From: an uncultured Alphaproteobacteria bacterium
GTDB lineage: Bacteria; Pseudomonadota; Alphaproteobacteria; CAAHEQ01; UBA3637
Assembly: GCA_944392125.1 (NCBI GenBank)
Contig: CALXVP010000006.1
Coordinates: 32,100 to 96,099, forward strand
DNA: 64,000 nucleotides
Direction: 5' to 3'
In this document: piece by piece, positions 45,579 to 55,967 of the stretch
Position numbering within the stretch: the first letter of the stretch is position 1
Layout of the letters: each line of letters starts with the position of its first letter
Notes under the pieces: generated by a model
Seen by the model: only the letters and a program-made list of their open reading frames with translations
The model's database searches: none
Told to the model about the DNA's origin: nothing
Position numbers and translations under genes: made by a program

Positions 45579-46160
45579 CTAATCCGATAATGAATCATAT
45601 ACACGCTTAATTTCGCGAATATCGTCCCACATCAGCGCCTTTGGCGAACCCGGTCGTTTAACGGGATTCCGCAATAAATACGAGGGATGAAATATCGGCA
45701 TCATTTTAGATCCATAAGGGCCGTCAAACCACTGTCCGCGCACTTTGGAAATACTGCTTGCCTGTGGCAAAAAGGAGGTTAACGCCACACGCCCGCACAA
45801 CAAAATAATCCGCGGTTTTAAAATAGCAATTTGCTCATCTAAATACGGGCGACATGCCGTTTTTTCTGCTGGCAACGGGTCACGGTTTTCGGGCGGACGA
45901 CATTTCAGTGTATTGCAAATATACACATCTTTTTCACGCGATAAACCGACGGCTTCAAAGATTTTATCCAAGAGTTGCCCCGCGCGGCCGACAAACGGCT
46001 TTCCCTGCATATCTTCATTATAGCCGGGAGCTTCACCGATTAACATCAGTTTGGAATTCGGCACGCCGTCCGAAAACACACTGTTCGTCCGTAAATCGCC
46101 GAGCGGACATTTATGACACGTCTCACATGCCAGTCTTACCTTTTCTAATTCCTCATACAT
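45579..46160 (-). CDS. Uracil-DNA glycosylase, family 4 (4Fe-4S)
   Basis: Removes uracil from DNA in base excision repair. The 193-residue protein has the family 4 motif GEAPGYNEDMQGKPFVGRAG and the later HPSYLLR. Four cysteines for a 4Fe-4S cluster are visible: CETCHKC near the start, NTLKCRP and TACRPY. Together with Dut it limits uracil in DNA. GGAG lies upstream of the ATG. Monocistronic. Confidence 0.93.
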   Translation of the reverse strand: MYEELEKVRLACETCHKCPLGDLRTNSVFSDGVPNSKLMLIGEAPGYNEDMQGKPFVGRAGQLLDKIFEAVGLSREKDVYICNTLKCRPPENRDPLPAEKTACRPYLDEQIAILKPRIILLCGRVALTSFLPQASSISKVRGQWFDGPYGSKMMPIFHPSYLLRNPVKRPGSPKALMWDDIREIKRVYDSLSD

Positions 46161-46219
46161 TTTTCTACTCCGTTTTCCATTACCTTGATTATAGAGAGAA
46201 TATATGCCTTGCCTTTTGT

Positions 46220-46251
46220 GTGCGCTTTGCGGTTAACTACGCAAAGCGCAC
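46220..46251. other. Perfect hairpin upstream of the UDG gene and downstream of terC
   Basis: GTGCGCTTTGCG / CGCAAAGCGCAC, 12 bp with an 8-base loop, with no T-run on either strand. It lies 17 bases past the terC stop and about 60 bases before the UDG start. It may protect the terC transcript end or be an operator. Confidence 0.55.
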
Positions 46252-46268
46252 CATCGGCAACAATCAGA

Positions 46269-47222
46269 TTAACCTTTCTTAACCCGCGTCAAATGATTGG
46301 TGCGAATTAAAGAAGCCACAATTCCGAAAGCCAGCAAGAAGAATGTTACGGAAAGCGACATCCAGTTTGTCATCTCTATTCCGATATACGGCAAAAAGAT
46401 TTTCATTCCGATGAAAATTAAAACGCATGACAATGCTTGTTTTAAGTATACAAACCGATTGACGGCAGCCGCCAGTAAGAAATACAGCGACCGCAATCCC
46501 AAAATCGCAAAAATATTACTGGTGTAAACCACAAAAATATCTTGCGTGATTAAGAAGATGGCCGGAATACTGTCTACGGCGAAAATCACATCCATCAATT
46601 CTATCGTCATTAAAGCGAGGAATAACGGTGTCATAATCACTTTATGGCCCGACTTTACAAAGAAGTGTTCGCCATGTAAATGCGGTGTCACGTGCATAAA
46701 GCGCTTTAAGAATTTCATGACCTTATTTTCGGAAATATCTTTATGTTCCTCTTCTTTGTTCATCAGCATCTTCACGCCGGTATAGATTAAAAAGGCCGAG
46801 AATACATATAAAATCCAGTGGAACGATGAAACCAATTGTGCGCCCAATAAAATCATGATTGCCCGCATCATAATCGCACCGAGCACACCCCAAAATAAGA
46901 CGCGATGCTGATAACAAGAGGGAATTTTTAACGCTGAAAACACAAGCGAAATCACAAAAATATTATCCATGGACAAGCTAAATTCAACCAAATAGCCCGT
47001 ATAATATAATAACCCCGTATCCTTGCCTTTTTCAAAAATCACAAACAACCCGAATAATAAGGCAATCGCCATATAAGAAGCACAAATTGTAAGTGTGCTT
47101 TTAATGGAGGGTTCTTCCGATTTTTTATGGAAGACAAATAAATCCAAAAACAATATAACAGCGACGACAACGGCAAAAACCGACCATAACGCGCCCGTTG
47201 ATAAGTGTGCCAATAGTTCCAT
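46269..47222 (-). CDS. TerC-family membrane protein, Alx-like
   Basis: A 317-residue integral membrane protein with about eight hydrophobic segments. It has the family stretches EFSLSMDNIFVISLVF and IELMDVIFAVDSIPAIF, with acidic residues in the membrane that bind metal. Family members such as Alx export manganese. AAGGAG lies before the ATG. It is probably a single-gene unit. Confidence 0.9.
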   Translation of the reverse strand: MELLAHLSTGALWSVFAVVVAVILFLDLFVFHKKSEEPSIKSTLTICASYMAIALLFGLFVIFEKGKDTGLLYYTGYLVEFSLSMDNIFVISLVFSALKIPSCYQHRVLFWGVLGAIMMRAIMILLGAQLVSSFHWILYVFSAFLIYTGVKMLMNKEEEHKDISENKVMKFLKRFMHVTPHLHGEHFFVKSGHKVIMTPLFLALMTIELMDVIFAVDSIPAIFLITQDIFVVYTSNIFAILGLRSLYFLLAAAVNRFVYLKQALSCVLIFIGMKIFLPYIGIEMTNWMSLSVTFFLLAFGIVASLIRTNHLTRVKKG

Positions 47223-47311
47223 TGATATTTTCTCCTTGTTTTATTAACTTATTTTATTTTTAGTTATTTTTCAAAACACTGTTTGATTTCCTACAAAAAT
47301 GAACCTCCGAT

Positions 47312-47866
47312 TTATTTTCGCCGAATATTAAGGGGCCGACGCATCGGATTATCGCATATTCCCGCCCGCCAAAACCGCTCAAACGGGAATGTTAAACCCG
47401 GATCATATTTACGCCCCGGAGCAATATCGGAATGCGCGACAACATTATGCGGTTGAATATGATACCGCGCCATCAAATCTTGACAAAGCGCCATGCCCGC
47501 TTCTATCTGCGCCGATGTAAATTCACCGAACGCTTGCTCCCCGACGGCAGGACACTGAAATTCAATCCCAATGGAATGACTGTTAATATCTTCCGAAACG
47601 GTATCCCATGTTGACACACCGGCATGCCATGCTCTTTTTGATTCATCCACCAGCCGATAAATCGTGCCGTCTCTGTCAATCACATAATGAGCGCTCACGC
47701 GGGGTTGTTCTTCTTTTTCAATTAAGTAATAAAATGTTTGCTCCAATGTATCGGTTGCCGTTGCATGCAACACAATCATATCTATCTTGCACGTTCGTTC
47801 ATTGAAGTGCGTTGAGGGTTTATCTATAATTTGAAATGCTTGATTGGTATTTATCCTTGTATTCAC
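47312..47866 (-). CDS. N-acetylmuramoyl-L-alanine amidase, AmpD-like
   Basis: Zinc amidase of 184 residues and one Amidase_2 domain: MIVLHATATD and VAHSDIAPGRKYDPG provide ligands, with SAHYVIDRDGTIYRLVDE, RAWHAG and SIGIEFQ. There is no signal peptide, so it probably acts in the cytoplasm on anhydro-muropeptides, like AmpD. The start is GTG with GAGGG upstream. It closely resembles the amidase domain of the 24454-26436 fusion, including a shared APGRK-DPG motif. Confidence 0.9.
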   Translation of the reverse strand: MNTRINTNQAFQIIDKPSTHFNERTCKIDMIVLHATATDTLEQTFYYLIEKEEQPRVSAHYVIDRDGTIYRLVDESKRAWHAGVSTWDTVSEDINSHSIGIEFQCPAVGEQAFGEFTSAQIEAGMALCQDLMARYHIQPHNVVAHSDIAPGRKYDPGLTFPFERFWRAGICDNPMRRPLNIRRK

Positions 47867-48081
47867 TTTTCCCTCGTTTTCTTTGATAATTTTCTGTTCC
47901 TTGTTCGGTTTTAATCTGTATCATCTAATCCTTATTACTTATTTGACGCTTACCCAACGCACTTTATGGCCTTTTCCGTTTCAACAAACGGCATTTCCTT
48001 TACCTTTTCCGACGCCGTTTTTTATCTTTTTATTTATGTGCGGTTGCACACCTCTTTTATATCCTTTACCGATACAAATAC

Positions 48082-48582
48082 TTAGGCAACACGCAGGCGA
48101 TGAGCGCTTGTCGGGCGCATAAATCCGTGGCACAAAGCAATTGCCAACGCATCGGAAGCATCGGGCGGAATATGCTCCGGCACACTTTTTAACAATGTTC
48201 GCACCATCATGTCCACCTGTTTTTTATCGGCATGTCCGGCGCCAACAATCATTTTCTTAATCTGATTCGGTGTATATTCGGCAACGGGCAACTGATACAA
48301 TGCCGGCGTTAAAAGCACAACACCGCGTGCCTGCCCGAGTTTAAGGGTTGAGGTTGGGTTATTATTCACAAACGTTTGCTCTACCGACACCTCGTCCGGC
48401 TCATACGATTCAATAATTTTCTTTAATTCGGTATGCAATTCCGCCAACCGATCGGATAATTCTCCTTCGGTTGACGGATTGATAACACCACCGGCAATAA
48501 ACCGCAATCGGGTACCTTCTTTTTCAATGATACCCCAACCTGTATGACGCAATCCGGGATCTAATCCCAGAATTCTAATCAT
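48082..48582 (-). CDS. ruvC: Holliday junction resolvase RuvC
   Basis: Cuts Holliday junctions with RuvAB at the end of recombination. The 166-residue protein begins with ILGLDPGLRHTGWGI (catalytic Asp7); later acidic residues lie in VSVEQTFVNNNP (Glu) and HIPPDASDALAIALCH (Asp pair), with an intact H-ADKKQV stretch. The start overlaps the yebC stop as TAATG, the usual yebC-ruvC order. ruvA and ruvB do not follow in the window. Confidence 0.96.
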   Translation of the reverse strand: MIRILGLDPGLRHTGWGIIEKEGTRLRFIAGGVINPSTEGELSDRLAELHTELKKIIESYEPDEVSVEQTFVNNNPTSTLKLGQARGVVLLTPALYQLPVAEYTPNQIKKMIVGAGHADKKQVDMMVRTLLKSVPEHIPPDASDALAIALCHGFMRPTSAHRLRVA

Positions 48583-49340
48583 TACTCGGCGCCCTCCAAT
48601 TGTGCCAACACGTCTTCGGAAATATCGGCATTTGTAATAACGCGTTGCACATCGTCATCTTCATTCAACAAGTCAATAAACTTCATCAACTTTTGTGCCG
48701 TTTCCAAATCCGTGATTTCTTTTTGAACCAACGGTTTCCAATCTAACCTTGCAACGTTCGGCGTGCCGAGTTTGCTCTCCAACGCTTCACGCACACCGGA
48801 TAAATCATCGGGGTTGCATGTAATTTCATGCGTTTCATCCGTTGATACAACATCTTCGGCACCGGCTTCCAACCCGGCTTCAAAAATAGCATCGGGTGTG
48901 CCGACACTCACCGGATATTCAATATAGCCGATTCGTTCAAAGTTAAACGTAACAGAGCCCGTTTCACCCAGCGCACCGCCGTTTTTAGAAAATGTGGAGC
49001 GCAAAAACGGAGCCGTTCTGGCGCGATTATCCGTCAAGGCTTCAACAATCACCGAAACTTTGCCCGGGCCGAATCCCTCATAACGTGCTTCTTCGTAATT
49101 AGATGTATCGGCTCCTTGTGATCCCTTGGCAATGGCGCGTTCAATGTTATCTTTCGGCATATTTTCGGAACGTGCATTTTGAATGGCTAATCTGAGCCGT
49201 GGGTTTGACGACGGATCCGCTCCGCCCGCTTTCACGGCAACCGTGATTTCCCGAGCCAACTTTGAGAAAACCTTGGCGCGCATTTTATCTTGCGCTCCCT
49301 TACGATACATAATATTTTTAAATTGTGAATGTCCTGACAT
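48582..49340 (-). CDS. yebC: YebC/PmpR-family regulator or translation factor
   Basis: A 252-residue protein of the YebC/TACO1 family: [40 protein letters not shown] and [19 protein letters not shown] are diagnostic. The family has been described both as transcription factors and as helpers of translation through proline stretches. AGAGGA lies before the ATG. Coupled to ruvC. The spacer 49341-49664 upstream holds no visible gene and is AT-rich. Confidence 0.95.
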   Translation of the reverse strand: MSGHSQFKNIMYRKGAQDKMRAKVFSKLAREITVAVKAGGADPSSNPRLRLAIQNARSENMPKDNIERAIAKGSQGADTSNYEEARYEGFGPGKVSVIVEALTDNRARTAPFLRSTFSKNGGALGETGSVTFNFERIGYIEYPVSVGTPDAIFEAGLEAGAEDVVSTDETHEITCNPDDLSGVREALESKLGTPNVARLDWKPLVQKEITDLETAQKLMKFIDLLNEDDDVQRVITNADISEDVLAQLEGAE

Positions 49341-49664
49341 ATTTTATCCTCTTTTTCCTTTTCTTTTTTCCCTTTTATTTTTTAATTTTCTTATCTTACT
49401 TCCGTTGTGTCTCATCCTGTTCCCGTTATGAATGCGTAAACGGCTCATGATTATCTCGTGTAATTTACAAGATTTTATTCATTTTTTCAACTCTTTTTTA
49501 TGATGAAAACGCGTTTTTTCACTTCTTAAAAGTAGAAATCTCTTTTTGAACGTGCCGTTATCTCAAATTATTTTTCAGCATATTCATTTTCCGTATTCCG
49601 AAAATTCACTGCTTATAAATATCTTGATGGTTTTGTTTTTATTATTTCATCTTTATTATAAAAA

Positions 49665-50480
49665 TTAAACAAGAGGAAACGTTTCATCTAAAAAAGCGCC
49701 TATCCGCACAGGATGAATCCGCATACACGCACCTGTTTCCTCATTGATTTCAGCGTATACAGCGCAAAACGTTTGATTATTCTCGGCCGGTTGCAAACGT
49801 CCGCGTTGTTCGGGATTGAGAAACCGCCCCAACGCTCCCGCCGTTATCATTCCGATAACCGAATCATAATCGCCACACATACCTACGTCCGTCATATAGC
49901 CGGTACCGTTCGTCAAAATGCGGTAATCTGCCGTCGGAATATGTGTATGTGTGCCGACCACCAGACTCGCTCGTCCATCCAAAAAGTGCCCCATCGCCAC
50001 TTTTTCTGCCGTTGCCTCGGCATGGAAATCCACAAACAGCACATCGTAATCCCGTCCTTTAAGATGCGTCTCTAACCATTCCGACATAACCGCAAACGGA
50101 TCTTCAACCGACTTCATATAAATTCGTCCCATCAACTGCACAACGGCAATGCGAATACCCGTTTTCGTTGTAAACAAACACCACCCTTTTCCAATGGTAT
50201 TTTCAGGAAAATTAAGCGGACGAATAATATTTTCTTTTTCCGTTAAAACCGAAAAAATTTCCTTTTTATCAAACGAATGATTCCCAAGCGTAATCACATC
50301 CGCGCCCCGCTTGATAAATTCTTGATAGTGGTTGGGAGAAATACCGAATCCGTGCGTTGCGTTTTCGGCATTCACAATGACCGCATCAAGCCCTAATTTA
50401 TCACGCAATATCGGTAAATTTTCAAATACGACTTTCCGGCCGGCTTTCCCGACAACATCTCCGCAAAACAATAACTTCAT
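49665..50480 (-). CDS. ymdB: YmdB-type metallophosphoesterase
   Basis: A 271-residue calcineurin-like phosphoesterase of the YmdB/TIGR00282 type, acting on cyclic nucleotides such as 2',3'-cAMP in the described relatives. Metal-binding motifs: LLFCGDVVGKAGR, VNAENATHG, TLGNHSFDK and VGTHTHIPTAD. The ATG at 50480 is one base after the zapA stop. This phosphoesterase follows zapA in many alphaproteobacteria. Confidence 0.93.
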   Translation of the reverse strand: MKLLFCGDVVGKAGRKVVFENLPILRDKLGLDAVIVNAENATHGFGISPNHYQEFIKRGADVITLGNHSFDKKEIFSVLTEKENIIRPLNFPENTIGKGWCLFTTKTGIRIAVVQLMGRIYMKSVEDPFAVMSEWLETHLKGRDYDVLFVDFHAEATAEKVAMGHFLDGRASLVVGTHTHIPTADYRILTNGTGYMTDVGMCGDYDSVIGMITAGALGRFLNPEQRGRLQPAENNQTFCAVYAEINEETGACMRIHPVRIGAFLDETFPLV

Positions 50481-50481
50481 T

Positions 50482-50832
50482 TTACTCTTCTTCCGTTTTC
50501 GGCGCATCGGCGGGTTGATGAACCAATGTTTCCAAATCGGTTGCCAATCCGATAATTTTTGCCGAAAGATTATTTAGACGCTCGGCAATTTCTTTCTTCG
50601 TTTCGTCCAACAAGGCAGCATTTGTATTCTTTTCCAGCTGGCTTTTCTCTTCCGCCAACAGCAAACACAACATCGCTAACAACTGCCCTTCCTGCATAAA
50701 ACCGATAGACTTAATCAACTGCGCTGCTCTGGCATCTAAATTTTCAGCCAAACCGCGCATATAATTTTCCTGTCCGTCCGCACATGAAAACTTATAAAAC
50801 TTCTCCCCGATTTTAAGCGACACAATTGCCAT
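50482..50832 (-). CDS. zapA: Cell division protein ZapA
   Basis: Small cytosolic protein that bundles FtsZ at mid-cell. The 116-residue product has the N-terminal beta part (VSLKIGEKFYKFSCADGQEN) followed by long helices forming the coiled coil (LDARAAQLIKS, AEEKSQLEK). The start overlaps the preceding gene's stop as TAATG, and ymdB begins just after its stop. Operon context supports the call. Confidence 0.88.
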   Translation of the reverse strand: MAIVSLKIGEKFYKFSCADGQENYMRGLAENLDARAAQLIKSIGFMQEGQLLAMLCLLLAEEKSQLEKNTNAALLDETKKEIAERLNNLSAKIIGLATDLETLVHQPADAPKTEEE

Positions 50833-51017
50833 TAATTTTCTCCTTTAAGCGCCCCTAAAATTTTATCAACGCGTTCATACGCCGTTTTTACAACCGTTTG
50901 CAACTCGTTTGACTTATCGGCGGTATGCGTATAGGCTTTTTTAACATCATGTACGGCCGTTTCCAATGAAACAACCGCTTCTTCCAACCGCGTCATGGCA
51001 TTTTTTACTTCTTCCAT
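50832..51017 (-). CDS. Small coiled-coil protein, DUF4164-like
   Basis: A 61-residue protein made of one long amphipathic helix (NAMTRLEEAVVSLETAVHDV). The ATG at 51017 has AGAGGG at good spacing; an in-frame ATG 18 bases upstream does not. A short coiled-coil protein of this kind precedes zapA in many alphaproteobacteria, so a role in division is plausible. Confidence 0.75.
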   Translation of the reverse strand: MEEVKNAMTRLEEAVVSLETAVHDVKKAYTHTADKSNELQTVVKTAYERVDKILGALKGEN

Positions 51018-51070
51018 TTTATCCCTCTGCACCATTATTGATTCTGCTCGTATGAATGTTTCATCTTGGC

Positions 51071-51664
51071 TTACACCTGTCTTCTTGCTTTGAACGCCAT
51101 TTGCAATGTTCCGTCATCCAAATAATCCAACTCACCGCCGACGGGGACGCCGCGTGATAACGTTGAAACCACACATCCGCAATCAGCCAATCTGTCGGAT
51201 AAATAATGCGCCGTTGTTTGGCCCTCTACCGTTGTCGGCAAAGCCAGAATAATTTCCGTTTCGGGATTTTGCCTCACCTTTGCCAGCAACGATTCAATTT
51301 GCAATTCATCGGGTCCGATGCCATCCAATGCCGATAGCAATCCGCCCAACACATGATAACGCCCCTTAAATACGTTTGCGCGCTCAATGGCCCATAAATC
51401 CGATACATCACGCACCACACAAATCTGATTACCGCGACGTGAGTCATCCGAACAAATCGTGCACGGCACAACCGTATCCATATTACCACATATCGGGCAA
51501 GTTTGCACCTTTTCCAACACCGTTTCCATTGCTTCCACCAGCGGGACAAACTGCTTTTCCTTTTTGGAAAGCAATGCCAAGACGGCGCGCCTTGCGGAGC
51601 GCGGACCCAATGTCGGCAATTTTGCCAACAAACCGATTAAGTGTTCCAACTCGGGTGCAGCCAT
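51071..51664 (-). CDS. recR: Recombination protein RecR
   Basis: Part of the RecFOR complex that loads RecA onto gapped DNA. The 197-residue protein has the helix-hairpin-helix region (LIGLLAKLPTLGPRSARRA), the zinc finger CPICGN...CTIC, and a Toprim domain (ICVVRDVSDLWAIER). It lies 36 bases after ybaB, the standard pair; dnaX, usually in front, is absent here. Confidence 0.96.
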   Translation of the reverse strand: MAAPELEHLIGLLAKLPTLGPRSARRAVLALLSKKEKQFVPLVEAMETVLEKVQTCPICGNMDTVVPCTICSDDSRRGNQICVVRDVSDLWAIERANVFKGRYHVLGGLLSALDGIGPDELQIESLLAKVRQNPETEIILALPTTVEGQTTAHYLSDRLADCGCVVSTLSRGVPVGGELDYLDDGTLQMAFKARRQV

Positions 51665-51700
51665 TTTGCTCTCAATTCAGCTCAAACGAACGGCACTCAA

Positions 51701-52024
51701 TTAAAACGGCATTTTAAAATCTTTCGGCAAGCCGAGTGAGGTTTGGATTCGTTCCATTTCGGAAGCCATTGTTTCTTCCGTTTTCTCATGGCAATCCCGC
51801 ATGGCAAGCAAAACCAAATCTTCCAATGTTTCCACGTCATCTTTATCCACAACGCTCGGATTGATTTTAACTTTAACGGGCACGCCCTTCCCCGTCATCA
51901 CCACACAAACGGCACCGTTGCCGGCCGAACCTTCAAATTCTTGATGTTCCATCTTTGTTTGTAAGATGTTCATTTGCGTTTGCACCATTTGTGCTTTTTT
52001 CATCAACTCACCGATATTTCTCAT
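51701..52024 (-). CDS. ybaB: Nucleoid-associated protein YbaB/EbfC
   Basis: A 107-residue DNA-binding dimer. Typical sequence: MKKAQMVQTQMNILQTKM, FEGSAGNGAVCVVMTGKG and VEDLVLLAMRDCHEKTEE. AAGGAG precedes the ATG. Upstream partner of recR. Confidence 0.95.
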   Translation of the reverse strand: MRNIGELMKKAQMVQTQMNILQTKMEHQEFEGSAGNGAVCVVMTGKGVPVKVKINPSVVDKDDVETLEDLVLLAMRDCHEKTEETMASEMERIQTSLGLPKDFKMPF

Positions 52025-52161
52025 TATTTTTCTCCTTTTACTTAATTTTAATCATTTAATATCCGATATTGGCACTATAATCAAAAAAAAATCAAAAGTA
52101 AATTTAAAAATACAATCCGTTTAAATTTATTTCAGCCGTTATCATCGGATTGATAATTCTG

Positions 52162-53187
52162 TCATTCCTTTGACGCAGCCGATTTTTCCAAAAACGCTTT
52201 TAATTCCGCCAAATCTTGTGGCAACGGCACTTCAAAAGCCATTCGCTTATTTGTTGCAGGGTGCAGAAATGCCAAGAATCCGGCATGCAATGCCTGACGC
52301 GGGAAAAATCGCAAATAAGCCGGCGCCTGTTTCGGAACAACGCCGTAAACTTCATCCCCGATTAACGAATGCCCGATGGAACTTAAATGCACCCGAATCT
52401 GATGTGTTCTGCCCGTTTCCAAAATGCACTGCACATGCGAAGCCAATGTGCCGTATGCCGTCAGGCGTTCATAGTGCGTAACGGCCGGTTTACCTCCCGT
52501 TTTGACAATCGCCATTTTTTGACGATTTAAAGCACTTCGGCCGATATTACCCGAAATGAGCCCCGTTTGATTTTGCACATACCCCCACACGAAAGCCTGA
52601 TAGATTCGTTCAATCGTATGTTTTGAAAATTGCTCCGAAAGGCGAACATGGGCTCTGTCATTTTTAGCAACGACCAAAATACCGCTCGTATTTTTATCAA
52701 TCCGATGAACGATTCCCGGCCGTTTCACTCCGCCGATTCCCGAGAGCGAATCTTTACAGTGAAAAAGCAACGCGTTAACAAGCGTCCCCGTATAATTACC
52801 GGCTCCCGGGTGCACAACCATTCCCGCCGGTTTATTAACAACCAGAATATCTTTATCTTCATACAAAATATCAAGCGGAATATCCTCTGCTTCCGGTTCG
52901 GCAGGAACGGCATCGGGCGGAATAATCAAAAACGATTCGCCCGTTTTAACACGATAATCGGGTTCCTCCACAAACGCATCCGTTCCGGCCTTTTTAACAC
53001 CGTCGGATTCAATCAGGCGAATAATCTGATTGCGCGAAAAACCCGCAAGCGCCGTTGCCAGAAATTTATCAATCCGCATATTATTTTGGGTAGCCTCAAC
53101 CGCGGGCGACACAACAACCTGCGTTTTTTGTTCCTCAAAATCTGCCTCATCCGATAAATCGTCCGTTTTCGGGTCAAACGCCGTCAT
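52162..53187 (-). CDS. rluD: Pseudouridine synthase, RluD-type
   Basis: Makes pseudouridines in 23S rRNA helix 69. The 341-residue protein has an N-terminal S4 RNA-binding domain (IDKFLATALAGFSRNQIIRL) and the catalytic domain with HRIDKNTSGILVVAKND, whose Asp is the nucleophile, plus ETGRTHQIRVHLSSIGH. The ATG at 53187 overlaps the rsfS stop (ATGA). RluD is the closest fit, but other RluA-family members cannot be ruled out. Confidence 0.9.
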   Translation of the reverse strand: MTAFDPKTDDLSDEADFEEQKTQVVVSPAVEATQNNMRIDKFLATALAGFSRNQIIRLIESDGVKKAGTDAFVEEPDYRVKTGESFLIIPPDAVPAEPEAEDIPLDILYEDKDILVVNKPAGMVVHPGAGNYTGTLVNALLFHCKDSLSGIGGVKRPGIVHRIDKNTSGILVVAKNDRAHVRLSEQFSKHTIERIYQAFVWGYVQNQTGLISGNIGRSALNRQKMAIVKTGGKPAVTHYERLTAYGTLASHVQCILETGRTHQIRVHLSSIGHSLIGDEVYGVVPKQAPAYLRFFPRQALHAGFLAFLHPATNKRMAFEVPLPQDLAELKAFLEKSAASKE

Positions 53188-53696
53188 GATGCTTTCTGAT
53201 TCCAAATTTCTTCCAACCGATAAAAATCGCGTGTTTCTTGCGTAAACAGATGAACAACAACATCTATGGCATCAATCACAACCCAATTTCCGTCGCCCGT
53301 ATCACCGGACACCTGCACGCGATAACCTGCCTTTTTCAAATCCATTGCCAAATTGTTTGCCAATCCGAACACGTGCCGTGCCGATGTTCCCGTAGCAATG
53401 ACCAAATAATCGGCAAAACTCGTTTTTCCTGCCAAATCAATCGTTGTTATATTTTCGGCTTTTCCGGCATCTAACTTTTGTTCAATCAATGAAAGAAGCT
53501 CGGCAACGCGTTCCTTTTGGGCGTCTGTTGAACGCATATCCGCTCTCTTGGTGTCGGCATATTGCGCCCCTGCCCGACTGCTTGACGCCGTTTTTTTTCT
53601 CGTCTCTTGTCCATGCGCGTCGGAAGGAGTTTTCTTTTTACAGGCTGTTGTTTTGTTTGCCGTTTGATGCGTTTGTTTTTTTGTTTCTGTCATCAT
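53184..53696 (-). CDS. rsfS: Ribosomal silencing factor RsfS
   Basis: Binds ribosomal protein uL14 and keeps subunits apart in starving cells. The core (residues ~60-165) has ENITTIDLAGKTSFADYLVI, ATGTSARHV and GDGNWVVIDAIDVVVHLFTQ with the DF-RLE-W end. The first ~55 residues are an extra Lys/Thr/Ser-rich tail not found in most homologues. AAGGAT precedes the ATG. Coupled to rluD by overlap. Confidence 0.93.
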   Translation of the reverse strand: MMTETKKQTHQTANKTTACKKKTPSDAHGQETRKKTASSSRAGAQYADTKRADMRSTDAQKERVAELLSLIEQKLDAGKAENITTIDLAGKTSFADYLVIATGTSARHVFGLANNLAMDLKKAGYRVQVSGDTGDGNWVVIDAIDVVVHLFTQETRDFYRLEEIWNQKAS

Positions 53697-53733
53697 TCAA
53701 TCCTTATTATATTACATGATTACGCCATTATGA

Positions 53734-54933
<1,200 letters not shown>

Positions 54934-54983
54934 TTATTTCAGGCAAAAATCCCGTTCGAGAACCAAAAACATAAAAAAACCGC

Positions 54984-55012
54984 TTGACTTTTCAGATAAA
55001 GTTTGATATAAG
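54984..55012 (+). promoter_or_regulatory. Promoter of rpsD
   Basis: TTGACT, 17 bases, TATAAG. A leader of about 100 bases follows, containing a CTCCG / CGGAG hairpin (about 55061-55082), a possible site for control by S4. Confidence 0.7.
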
Positions 55013-55117
55013 GCAACCATTCCTCGAGAATGCGGACAGCGAACAAAGCGGTCGCCGTCACGCTCCGTCAATTCGGGCGGAGACTATCGGGGACAACAAA
55101 AAAGAAAGGAAAAACAA

Positions 55118-55732
55118 ATGTCTAAAAGATTAAGTTCAAAATTTAAAATTGATCGCCGTTTAGGTGTAAATTTATGGGGAAAAGCCAAAAGTCCGGTAGA
55201 AAAGAGAAATTACGGTCCGGGTCAACACGGTGCGAATCGTAAAAAGCCGACGGATTACGGTGTTCAATTACACGCCAAACAAAAATTAAAAGGTGTTTAC
55301 GGAAACGTATCCGAGAAACAATTACGCAAATACTATGCCGAAGCCGTTCGTCGCAAAGGAGACAGCTCCGAGAACTTAGTCGGTATTTTAGAGACACGCT
55401 TGGATTCGATTGTTTACAGAATGAAGATTGTTCCGTCCGTATTTGCAGCACGTCAATTTGTGAACCATGGTCATGTGTTAGTCAACGGAAAGAAAGTGAA
55501 TATTCCGTCATACTTAGTCAAAGCAGGTGATGAAATTGCTTTAACGAACAAAGCCAAAGATATGGCAGTTGTGATTGAATCATTGGCTTCAACGGATCGT
55601 GAAGTTCCGGAATATATGGAATTTGATGCCAAAGAATGCAAAGGAAAATTTGTTCGCGTTCCGCAATTAGCAGATATTCCGTATGCTACACAAATGGAAC
55701 CGAATTTGGTTATCGAATTCTATTCACGGTAA
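55118..55732 (+). CDS. rpsD: 30S ribosomal protein S4
   Basis: Primary 16S rRNA-binding protein of the small subunit, 204 residues. [18 protein letters not shown] and the S4 domain [20 protein letters not shown] then [20 protein letters not shown] are typical. The N-terminal zinc cysteines are absent, as in other alphaproteobacterial S4. AAAGGA precedes the ATG. A single-gene unit with its own promoter, leader and terminator. Confidence 0.98.
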   Translation: MSKRLSSKFKIDRRLGVNLWGKAKSPVEKRNYGPGQHGANRKKPTDYGVQLHAKQKLKGVYGNVSEKQLRKYYAEAVRRKGDSSENLVGILETRLDSIVYRMKIVPSVFAARQFVNHGHVLVNGKKVNIPSYLVKAGDEIALTNKAKDMAVVIESLASTDREVPEYMEFDAKECKGKFVRVPQLADIPYATQMEPNLVIEFYSR

Positions 55733-55755
55733 TTCAAATTTTTGTTATATCATTC

Positions 55756-55787
55756 AAAGCCGTCCGTTTCGGACGGCTTTATTTTTT
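55756..55787 (+). terminator. Terminator of rpsD
   Basis: Perfect 11-bp stem AAAGCCGTCCG / CGGACGGCTTT with a 3-base loop and then a T-run. Confidence 0.95.
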
Positions 55788-55912
55788 AAAATTTCGGAGC
55801 AACTGCGTTTTAATCGTTTACGGTATCATTTATTTTATCGTTTGTGTATATATTTGCAATGAACCATTCACCCATCAACCGCTTACAATCATTTACAATT
55901 TTGGGCTCAAAC

Positions 55913-55949
55913 AAAAAAGAATTCTCGGCTATTCCCAAGAATTCTTTTT
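55913..55949 (-). terminator. Terminator of the 945-residue prepilin-like gene
   Basis: On the minus strand AAAAAGAATTCT / AGAATTCTTTTTT form a 12-bp stem with a ~12-base loop and T-run, about 20 bases past the stop codon. Confidence 0.85.
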
Positions 55950-55967
55950 ACATAAAACCATCGCTGA

